From Cristatella mucedo (Eukaryota; Bryozoa; Phylactolaemata; Cristatellidae), in NCBI GenBank assembly GCA_009760855.2, contig WPIO01000116.1, positions 840,001 through 904,000 on the forward strand: DNA of 64,000 bases, read 5' to 3'. Positions within the stretch are counted from its first letter, which is position 1; every line of letters starts with the position of its first letter. The translations under genes were made by a program, and so were the position numbers. This document shows positions 51,801 to 63,800 of this stretch, piece by piece. The notes beneath the pieces were generated by a model. It ran no database searches and had not been told where the DNA came from. It saw only the letters and a list, made by a program, of their open reading frames with translations.

Positions 51801-54800
51801 GGAGCAGAAAGAATCGGCGGCTAAAGATTGCTGCACTGGGTGCGCTATGGAGGCCAGCTGAGCTAGGCTAGTGCACTAACTGGAAGCTGCTGCAGGGACC
51901 AAATTAGCAGGCAATCGATATGGTTTAGACTTGTAGAGGAGAGAATTTTCAAACGACCGGCCAAGAAAGTGCCCTGGCTGAGTATGTGGCAGAGCACAGC
52001 CGAAAGCATGCTATCGGTTGCATGCCATGCCTTGTGCATGCCCGATAACTGGAGCTCGGTTTATGGAAAGCCAAATGAAAATGTAAACTCTTCCATGAAA
52101 ACAAACTTCGATTCTGAATAAGTCAAAGGGAGCATGAGGCATACAGAGATGACTTCCGGCAGCACATTGGATAATGTGGAGGTGGCCGGATCACGGTCTG
52201 TGGCTCTTTCGTACGGTGCAGGTACTCAAGCCACTGCATCTGATTACAGACCAGATTGACTTTGTGGACCAGGACCCTTATATTAAGGCGAGGAAAACAA
52301 TGGCTGTGTGCCTAACGACTGCTGGGCGACTACTCTATTTATCAGCCAGATACTAGAACTACTACTACTACTACTCAAGTTAATAATATTAATAACACAT
52401 TTGCATAGCACCCTCAGAGAACTGAATCTCTCTATAAGCACTTTCTAGACACTACATATAAAGCATCACCAAATGTTTGGTGGTAACATCCACAAGCAGG
52501 TACAGGCACATGAAGGACTAATCACAAAGACTCAGCAAATGCTGTAAAGGGTGCATGCTAAGCTTTGTTTTAAATGTCAGAGGACGTTGCCGCATGCTCC
52601 GGTAGTGAATTCCACGCTTTGGGAGCACAGGAACTTAAGGCACGGTCTCAAATGGTTTTGAGGTTCGTACGAGATATAGCTACACGATTCGAGTCAGAAT
52701 ACCTAGACATATAGCTAAGAGCAGGTCAAATTTTTCAATGGCACTGTGGACTTCATGGATTGGCCGAGTGAGTGCCAACGATGCTGAGAGACACAGCAAA
52801 GGCTGTGGGTGAGCACATAAAAGAAAATTATTTACCGGCTGATAGCTAGGATGTACCACCGCATGAAGGGACTAAAAGACGGGAAAATAATCTTACGCAG
52901 CCATAGCTATGCTGGTACTAATACACGAAGTACGATGATACTATGTCTAGCGTTGCTAGTACCTACTCCAGATTATTTTGGAATGTGCAAAGGTTTTGGC
53001 TTATAGCTTCAAAAACTTTTTTGCAGGAGTACGACAAGCCAGTCGATGATTGCCAAATGGCTGATGTGAATGCTTGTGGCCCTGAGTTTAAACTGTCAGC
53101 ATAAATCAAAGCAATTGATGACTCTAATGACTTCAACTCAGCACCGTCACAGCTAGAATTGCATAGTCGATACAGTGCCATTACCACCAAGAGCAAACAG
53201 ATTGCTGAGCTAGATGGAACTCACGAGTCAAGCATAATCACTAACTTAGTGGAAAGTATATGCAGACCATTCGCCATAAAAGTATGCCTACGTGCCAAGT
53301 AAGTAAGTCGTTAAACCTAATGGCCATGGCTTGTCATCAAACGTTCAGTGGAGGGATCATTCTTATGGCACCCAGGATCAGTTCAATCCATTCATACTGT
53401 AATGACACCACAAAAATGCCCACAAGGTGACCGGAAATGGCCCATAGCCTTGCACGATTCAAATGCCCAGCCAACGTACCCAGCTGTGCAGCAATTGGGT
53501 ATGCACTTGCCGGGACATTTTCAGCATGCCACCTCAGGGAAAGCATGGGAAGCTGCCGCAGCCAATTGCCACTGCCACGGCTATAGAACCTGACTTATAA
53601 CAATAACAATAATGCACTTGATAAAGCGCACTCAGAGACCTTAATCTCTCTCTCTAGGGGCTTTACATTTGCTGCAAAAGGAAATGCAATTGAACGGTAA
53701 GTAAAATCATGCTTGATAAACAAACAAAATTAATAACATAGTTAGGGGTGACATGCACAGGGTCAGTATGCAAATGTGGTTAGTGGCAGCATGCACAGTG
53801 TCAGCACGCATAAGCACGTCAAGGACGAATCACATGGACCCACTGAATGCTGTCCTAAATAGGTGTGTTTTTAAATTCTTTTTAAATGTGGTCAGGTCAG
53901 GGGATGTTCTGACGCAGGTCGGAGGGAGTTCAAGGCTTTGGGAGCATACGAACTAAATGCACGGTCTCCAAAGGATTTGAGGTTTGTACGGGGTATTTGT
54001 AGATTGTTGGATTCCGAAAAGCGGGTGGTACGATGCTTGGCCTGATGGGGGAGTATATCTGAGAGATAGGCTGGAGCCAAAGAATGAAGTGACCTAAAAG
54101 TGAGCGACAAAACCTTGAAGTCAATCCGTTGCTTGACGGTAGCCAGTGGAAGTCGGCAAGAAGTGGAGTAATGTGGCAACTTCGACGCTCACAACAGACA
54201 AGCGTAGCTGCAGAGTTTTGCACCAGCTGCAATCGCCTGATCGCACATGCTGGTAGGCCAGTAAGCAGTGAGTTGCAGAAGTCGAGACGGGATGTCACGA
54301 ATGCATGGATCAACTTGGACGTGGTATCCTTATCTAAACAAGCCCACATTTTAGCAATGTTATGAAGCTGAAAATAGGCAGATTCGACTGTGGAGCTGCT
54401 ATGGTCGTCTAACGAGAGGTCGCTTTGGAATATGACACCTAGATTTCGAGCTGATTCAACTGGAGATATGCTGGCAGAGTTAATTTGGAGCATCAGCCTT
54501 TCCCATTTCTGAATCACACTGGGTTTGCCCATAACTAGTAAGTTAGTTTTATCATCGTTAAGTTTTAGAAAATTTGCTGCCATCCATGTGTGGATGTCAT
54601 CCATACATGCAGCAAGTGAGTTGAGAGACTTGGACTTGAGGCAGCTCACAACGTCCGTGACCGACCAGGTAAAATCGCTGGAAACTCTAGGAGCAATCGT
54701 CTTGACTTACTCATAACTGAAAATAGTGCTTAACAACAGATGCAAAAGCTGTACCAAGCCTGCTTACCATCAGCGAATTTCTAGGTTCTAGCCAACTAGG

Positions 54801-57800
54801 CGACTAGGTGACTTCTATGTGACTTCTTTTTGTCTAACAAGAATGGGAGGGGCGAAAATACTCTGCTCGAAGTGAAAGACAAATGAAAAGTTTGATAATT
54901 AATTAATTTATGAATAGATAAGTCAATTTCCAGAAAAATTAGAGGAGTCTCGGGTTTTCTAAGGAAGGCAGCAACAGTGTCTGCATGCCTAGAGTATGCA
55001 TCAAAATCTTTAACAATAAAAACCTGAGAGAAATATTTCACAATCGTTTTCAGTAATTCCATTATAACACTAACTTAACCTACTGCCGAAGTATAGTGGT
55101 TCAAAGCGGGCTCTCTTCCCATCGGTTAGCACCGGCTGCCGAATCAGCACTGCATTTCGTTTGAGGGAGACGCAAAGGAGGCAGTTACACAAAGGAGTTG
55201 ACGAATGAGCGCCTGCCTTTTGCATTTCTCACCGTAGCCCCCTTGTCCTCCATGGCCAGCACAAAGCGGCACGTGTCGCTGCTGCACGACCTGACTGTCT
55301 CCGTACGCCCTTCTCGAAACAGTCTCGTCATGGCAGACTCGTAGGTCAGGCAGAACTTGCCGACGTCCTGCAACAGCAGTTCCAGTGCTCACTTGCAGAG
55401 CAGAGTATGGGGCGTGGCAACACGAGAAACCATGCTGCTCCCGGTCGAGTGCAGCTGGCCGCCACTTACGCGATAGTAGGCTAGCTGCAGCGCCGCCTGG
55501 ATGAAGGCGTCCGGACTGATGCGGGCCTTCTTCATCACTCTCTTGCCGAAGGCGCTGTGTGGTATCAGGTACAGGTCGACGTCATTGGCGAGGTTGTTCG
55601 CTACACGCAGGCTGGTTTCGATGGTGTCGACGCACTGCAGCAGAAAGGCCCGGCATTGCTGTTACCAGAGACTGCTGGCAGCAGCCAGCGCGACGGCAGC
55701 TTGCACTGATCAGCCGCCTGCTTCGGGCAGCGCTGGCAGCATGTCCTCCCACAAACGCTGATGCTGGAATTGTGACCGCACTGCTGCTGCTTCGGCAAGC
55801 GCTTTACCAATGGAAGGCAATGAATGGAATGTAATGACCCCAGCGGCACACCAAATACTACTACTACTACTATTATTAATAGTAATACATTTGTCGACCT
55901 TCGTACTGCACTCTGTACGTTAGCACACCGTTGGATTAATTCATTAATATACTCGAAGCTCGTGAGATTAACAAAGGATACCACACCATAGCAATTGTTT
56001 TCGATTTTTCCTTACAAGCCAGCACATACCTCAGCTGAGAAATCCCACTGAAGACGCAGCGGCTCAGGGACGAAGGCCGACAAAGTGCCAGCGCAATGGC
56101 CATCGTCAGTGTACCTGCATCATAGGTTTGAGAATGTGAAAGGCTTTGGCAGTCGGGCAACACTAGAGCAGCCCAGCAGATACTCTGTGCCACGGGCTAC
56201 TGTGACGCACCGAGAAGCCGCACGCACGAAGCAGCGACTAAGAAAGCTGGCTAAGAAACGGCGAGTCAGCACATTGCATGCGCTTCCGACAGGGTACCCA
56301 AAGCCGAATTTACACTGTCCACTTTGCTTCCGTCTTCTTTCTGTTCTGCAGAAGTCTTGCTTCAGTGTTGGGTGAAGATATCACCAAGACTGGGGAGGTC
56401 AACGCCTTGCAACCACGGAAGCACTGGGGTAAACGCTGGTAAATGACGAACCTCATGTGACATGTGGACTGCCTGCATGGACGCGGTACTATGGCGATCT
56501 ACCGGATCACTGCATCAAAACACGATCGTTGGCTGGTTGACGTCTCAGATCACTCACTTCAGCACGAAAAGTTCTTGATGAAACATGTATTCCCACGCTT
56601 GCGACATAATAGGTGCATCGGCCCTACAGTGCCGAAACGCAGTGAGTTAAGCAGATAGCAGCGGCTGCATGGGGCACTTCCAGTGCGCAGCGTGGCAGTG
56701 TCAAGGCCACTGTCCACTTACCACGAGTGCTCAGCATTGAATCCAGTCTGGAAACAATGAGAAGCGTTAAAGCAAGCGACATCGCTGCACTGATGATCAA
56801 CAAGCGCAATCGGACGCAAAAACGCAGCTGGCAACACGTTCAAGGTCTTGCAAGCACAACGAAGGGATATTTGGATTACCAGGCAGAGAGCTGCAACGTA
56901 GCAGGTGGGGTAGAGAAAGTAGCAATGAATGCACGTCTTTCATTTCTCATACTAACAGTCTTGTAATGAATTTGGAAATCACGCTTTCTTATTAGCAACA
57001 ATGATGCCATTCGCCAATCCCTGGCTGGATAAATAGGTCTGCAGCCATAAAAAACTCACTTACTTCATTGCACAGCCAGAATAGCACCACAGGAGAAATT
57101 ACAAAACAAAGAATTAATAAATTTCGGCCAGCATTCGTATCTGATTTAAACCAAATCGCATGTGCCCCATATATGTGCATGACTGCCGTAATTTTAATTA
57201 TTAAATAATTTAAAATTATTACCAGTAACACCTACCAACTGCATCCCCCACGGATCAGATTCAGTATCATGGCCATGCACAAAGCTTACACTTTCAAGTG
57301 TGATGAGACCCAATTACTTGAAAAGAGATGTTTGATCGGACTGCTTGATTGGCCGGCAGCTCAATCTAGAATTTCACGACTGGATGCAAAGCACCAGTGG
57401 CACTAAAACACAACTTTACACTTCCAGGTATAGCGGGAGGCAATATCACCAGCTGCATTTACTTAGCACCCATCGAGATTAGGGTGGCGGAGCTTGAGAC
57501 CTCGGTAGGTACCCGAGATAGACTGCTATTTACGAAATACCTAAAATGAATTTCAGTCGTACAAAGAATACAAATTGAGTAGGCACTTAATTGACTCAAA
57601 ACAGTAGTCAGACAGACACCGTACTACAGCACAGCCCTGCATGTTAATCATAGTCTACTAGACATGTAATAATGACAGTTAACATGTCTACCATCTTGCC
57701 AGTGTCACAGCTGCTGAAAGATCACCGAGTGATAATAATAATAATAATAACAATGCACTTGATAAAGCACCCTCAGAGAACTCAATCTCTTTCTAGGAAC

Positions 57801-60800
57801 TTTACATTTGCTGCAAACAGAAACGCGATTGAATGGTGAGTAATATCATGTTTGATAAACAACATGAATAACATTGTTAGGGGTGACATGCACAGGGTCA
57901 GCATGCAAATGTGGTTAGTGGCAGCATGCACAGTGTCAGCAGCATAAGCACGTGAAGGACGAATAACAAGGACCCACTAAATGCTGTCCTAAATAGGTGT
58001 GTTTTTAAGTTCTTTTTAATTGCGGTCAAGTCAGGGGATTTTGTGACACAAGTCGGGAGTGAGTTCCAGGCTTTGGGAGCATACGAACTAAATGCAGGGT
58101 CTCCAAAGGATTTGAGGTTTGTACGAGGTATTGGTAAACTATTGGATTCCGAAAAGCGGTGGTACGATGCTCGGCCTGGTGGGGGAGTAGATCTGAGAAA
58201 TAGGCTGGAGTCAAAGAATGAAGTGACCTAAAAGTGAATGACAAAACCTTGAAGTCAATCCGTTGCTTGACTGGTAGCCACTGCAGGTCGGCGAGAAGTG
58301 GTGTGATGTAGCAACTGCAAAGCTCACGACAGACAAGCCTAGCTGTGGAGTCTTGCACAAGCTGTAATCGCCTGATCGCACATGCTGCTATGGCAGCAAG
58401 ATGTATTACCTCCAAAGATGACTGGTCTACTGGATGACACATGGCCATCACATGACATAGACTGAACAAGATCGGACAGGTACATTTTAAACCATCCCAG
58501 AGTACCATTGGAAGAAGACCGATAGCTATTCTCAATCGTTTAAATAAGACAACGTTATCAATAGAGTCAAACGCAGGTGACAAATCAAGCAGGACAAGTA
58601 CAGCACCGTTCTGATCATTGTTGCTGCTCAGAGCTTCGTTTAGCACACGTCGGTGAACAGTTTCAGAGGAGCAATGTCACTTGGATCCCGGCTGGCAATT
58701 CTATTCGTGTCAATGTGATCCATAAATTGCTTAGGGAAAATCTTCTCGAAATAGCTTGGATATGTGAAGAAGAAGGGAGACTGGTCGGTAGTTTTCTAGA
58801 AATGCAGAATCCCACCCGTGCTTTAGTAGTATTGGTCGAAAGAGGGCCGATTGGGGAAATCCCTTACCAAGAGAAGCATTAAAAAAACCTGAACTATGGT
58901 TGGACTTTCAGTAGACTTGATGCTCTATATATGTCTGCCCAAAGAGATAAACAGAAAGAAAGGGATTCTAATAAGAAAACACTAGCTGATTCAACAGCCT
59001 CTTTTGTAGAGCAACAGAAAAGCCTTTACGGCTATCACCCTTCCCACAGCTTTCAGTGGCATTAAAGGATTGCCCACCTCAGAATTCCAACCCACGACCT
59101 TGGGACCGAGGTCGTGAAAGCAACAGCCTTAATTAGTGTGCCATCACAGCTCACCTAATTGCACTATTCACAGGCAAGGATGCACCCTGCCTGCTCCTGC
59201 ATGCAAGTAGGGAGGTGTGATTACTTGAAAGGAGGCTTTGAGCTAGCTCTCTCACCTCAGACAGCACAAAGTGACATTGCAGCGGTTACGCTTGGTGTGA
59301 AAAACAGGCACAAGGATTTGAAACCTGGAGCCAAAGGGACTAGAATCAATGACACCAGCTGCTTTCGGACAAAGGCCAGCCAGCGTGAAAGCAGCCTTTT
59401 AGTGTGGAAGACAGTGGGTTCAGCAACTACTGACGGTGACATATCATGCTTCTCCTATTACCTGGTGCTATTGGGTCATTAGGTGGAATATAAAGCAAAA
59501 ACTGTGCAGCTGGTGCGCTATGTACGATCTTCATGTTTCACTATCTCCATGCTGTTAGAGGTAAGAATCATGAGAAGCTCCTTCTTAAGAAATAAATACC
59601 ACAAAGAATATGTAATATAACGAAAAAATACTGCGTGAAATAAGATAAATTAAAAACAGACTGCAGTTTAAAGACTTACTCGGCCGTTCTTAAAGACCAC
59701 GAGAGAGAAGCTCTTGTCGAACCACCGGTTGTAACAGTTGCCATGCAGCAGTGAGCGAGCATATGTCGACAGCTGGTCGAGATCCTTCTAGAAAGTGCAC
59801 CAAAAATATCGAACAGTCACACAGCCGCCGCTGGCGCCTGCCTCCTTTCCTCCTCCAGGCATGCCACTTGAAAGCTAAAAAGACTGAGTTCAGCTGAAAG
59901 CAAGGGCAAGTAATGCACTGCCACTAGACTCTGCACAAGAGACTTGCAGGATTGAGTTGGTTAATCGCGACTAGTGCTGCTCAGTGACAAGTGCGTGCGC
60001 ATGGGCACGCAGACACACATACAGAGAGACCTTGCCCACGCCCCCAGTGGCAATCAGATCTGCATGCTCTTGGTGGTACGATGTACATACCCGATCTGCA
60101 CAATGCAGCTCCGAATCCAGGACCAGGAAAAAGGTAGCCTACAATAAAATAACGTCCGAAAGTGAGCCGAGTTCGACCAAATTTGCTGATGCTAGCTTTC
60201 ATACACCATCAATGACCATGTTCCACAATATAAGGATCGCACACCTGGAAAAATTCAAAAGAGGTCCCAGCTACATAAAGATACGTCCCTTTATGCTGGC
60301 ACAGAATGCCGAGCTGCTTTGACCCAGTAGTTAAGGTGCTCGCCCGACCAAGGTCTGGCTGAGGTCGTGGGCTCGTGCCCGATGGCAGATGCGAAGCACC
60401 TGAATAGAGAGATAGCTCTCTTGGGGCTATGTACAAATGAATTACATTTATTTATTTATTTAAATTACCTTCTGACCAGCCATTGGCAAAGAAGTCCACA
60501 GAGCTTCACTGAGGCTTTAAAAATGGACTAAGGCCCACAGTTTGTATCGTCCTTACCCACAATTGCGATACCTTATCATAATAACACAATTTTCGCTACC
60601 AGCATGAAAGAGCAGCTAATAAAGAACCTCCAGGGCTAAATATAACACAATTGGTGATCCAGGGCTTTGAGGTTTATACGAGGTAAGGTTAAACAGTTAG
60701 ATTCCGAAAAGCTGGTGGAATGATACTTAGCCTGGTGGGGGAGAAGATCTGATAGGTAGGCTGGAGCCAAAGAATGAAGGAATCTGAAAGTGAGTGACAA

Positions 60801-63800
60801 AACCTTGAAGTCGATGCATTGCTCGACTGCGAGCCAGTGCAGATCGGTGAGAAGTTGTGTGCTGTGACTACTGCAAAGCTCACGACATACAAGCCTAGCA
60901 GCAGAGTTCTGCACCAGCTGTAAGCGCCGGACTGCACAGGCCGGTAGGCCAGCAAACAGTGAGTTACAGAAGTCAAGACGGATGTCACAAATGCACGGAT
61001 TCGTTTAGATGCAGTATCCCTGTCTGAATAAGCCTGAGTTTTAGTAATGTTATGTATCTGAAAGTAGGCAGACTTGACTGTGGAGCTGATGTGGTCGTCC
61101 ATTAAAACGTCTCTTTCGAACTTAGCATCTAGATTTCGTGCAGATTCAACAGGAGATATGCTGGCAGAATTGATTTTGAGCACCAGCCTTTCAAATTTCT
61201 GAATCACACTTGGTTTGACCATACTTAGTAAGTTGGTTTTACCATCATTCAATTTAAGGAAATTTGCTGCCATCCATGTGCGGATGTCATCAATACATGC
61301 AGCAAGGGAGTTGAGAGAATTCGAGGTTCTCGGAGGCTGGGAGGGATCAAAGCAAAGGTACAACTGTGTGTCATCTACATACAAGTGAAAGCCTGGAGCA
61401 AAGTTCTTACTTTGACCCACAAGGCCTGCTGTGGCTTGGCTCCTCCACACCTAGCTAAACTAATGCACAAGTTTCAGCCTCCTCGTGCCCGCAGGTGCTA
61501 TATGGATAATAAATTAGCTGTTCCATTCCTCATCTTAAAGACCGTTGGTGACGTAAGATTTTGATCTGCAGATCTTTGACTGTAGAACTCGCTTCTACAA
61601 TTCTTATGCAACGACAGCTACTCTCCTGCTGCTGACTATGGCAATTCCTTTCCAGCCGTCCTAAGCTGCTACTTTCATGTTAGGCACTACCTCAACTGCT
61701 CTCTTAACTCAGCTATGCTTCCCACTTTCTTTTAATTGCCTGAGATGAAGTGTGTTGGCTACTGAATACGTACGGAAAGTGTGCAATATAAAATTCGCCT
61801 GCACACCCCACATACCACAAACACCCACATACCCTTTGTGGCTTTGTGGAGTAACAGATAAAGATTATAATAATAAGACATTTGATGTAGCACCCTCTGA
61901 GAACTCAATCTGTATCTAGGCACTTTACACTTACTGCAAATGAAGCACGATCGAATGGTTAGAGGTAGCATACCCAATAAACAACAAGAATGACATGGTT
62001 AGGGGTGACATGCACAGGGTCAGCATGCAAGCATAACATCATGCAGTGGCAAGATGTATAAGCACATAAAGGACGAATCACAGGGACCAACTAAATGCTG
62101 TCATAAATAGATGGGTACATCGAATACTGGAATCGCGACATCTAAAAACTGAGTTGCCAGCCCTAACAACTCATCCATTTTGGCCAATGCACAGTTTTCC
62201 CAGTTCTCAACCAACAGATTGAATGCTAGTTTTTTGTGCTCGGTTAAGAGTGATTCGCAGTTTATGAATAGGTGCACCTAGCTCAATCAATTCAGTGTCG
62301 AAAACAGACGTAAGCTCTGTCATACAAATCCTTGTAGTAAGGCTGCAGCTGTTACGCCTACTACTCTGTCTGGGTAATAAGAAGATTTTAATCAGGAATG
62401 CTAAAATTGCTCGAAGCATGTGAAAATATTTATCGACATAGAAAAACGCATGCTGTTGGTATAAATGCAATACGAATGACATTGCCCTAACAAGATTCTT
62501 TATAATCACCCGTATCTGGCCAGGCATGGAGGCCAGAAGCATGTGCACTGTCTCTTTTGGTGAAGTACATTTCATTGATATGGATGTTTTTAAAGGCCGG
62601 CTACTGATATGGGACAAACACCCCTGCCTCAGCCGTCTGTTGATAGCATGCTGCAATAATTTCTATGGGTTCGGATTAGGCGACTGGGTGGGGTACCAAA
62701 TAAGCCCCCAACGGATTTGCCAAAAAAGTACTCGAGTTGTTGGTCAAGCAAATCGGATTTCAAAGCTCAAATTCACTGCTTGGGGACCATCATATTTGAC
62801 AGCAAGGTAACGATTTTAAACCCACAACGAAGTTAGTAAAGTACTTTTTTTGGACGAATCCGTGTGTGGTGCTTATGGTCAGCTGATCCAAACCCAAAAA
62901 AATTGTATGAGCCGATATAGTCGGCGGCTAAGGCAGTGATGTTCGGCCTATATCAGTAGCAGGCCTTTTAAATAAAATTCGGGATCTGTGAAGATGGCTC
63001 GAGCAAAAGACACCATGCTGAAGCTGGTGAACTTTATGTCTGGTCTGATATGGAATATCACACAGAATCGTAGGAGCCACGTCAGTCTCGGCGATACTAC
63101 AAGGATTTGCTTAAACTTAGAGGAGCCGTGATGGCAAACTTGGTAACATGGTTACTTTTCACGACTTGGGCCCTGAGGTATTGAGTTCGAGTCCTGCGGT
63201 GGGCGATCCTTTATTGCTGCTGCAAGCGGTGATGACTGTAAAGGCTCTTCTGTCTATCGCTATACAAAAGAGGCTGTTAAATCAGCTAGTAGTTTAATTA
63301 ATTTAAATTAACCATTTCAGATACAACTTGTTATACTAAACTGTATAGGGCGCGAATCAGTACATGGTAAGCTATTACCTAAATAATGTCAGCTGCAATA
63401 ATCTCTGTGTAGTGCTCAAAGGGAACTAAATTTCTTTCTAAGCTGCTTAAATAGGCTGTATTAAAAGCATGTCAATTGGCTAGTGATAATGCACACAATT
63501 TCCACAAGCATAAGCCCACACAAAGGAAAATAGACACGGACAAATCGAATGATGTACGGAACAGGTGGATTTGCATTGAATGTTTCATAGCCAGTAACGA
63601 AAGAATTCCATGCTTCGGTTGCATACCAACTAGTCAGGTGGTCTTCAAAGGGCTAAAGGCATGTCTGGATTCATATGGGTCGGCCAGAGCAAGGGACCTA
63701 ACAGCAAGTAACTAATCAGTCGATACTTCCTAAACTAATCAGTCGATACTTTTTTCGATGGGGATTCAGTGAGGTCAGTGAGAAATAGTGTAATGCAGCA

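Noticed and set aside
60479-60525. Candidate CPT1 exon reading [15 protein letters not shown]
   Set aside because: No acceptor gives the required phase 0 without a stop, and the exon at 60091-60138 matches the expected CPT1 sequence with correct splice sites and phase.
62207-62656. 149-codon - strand frame in a CPT1 intron
   Set aside because: No recognisable domain, no supporting splice sites, and surrounding sequence is intronic; chance frame is the simplest reading.
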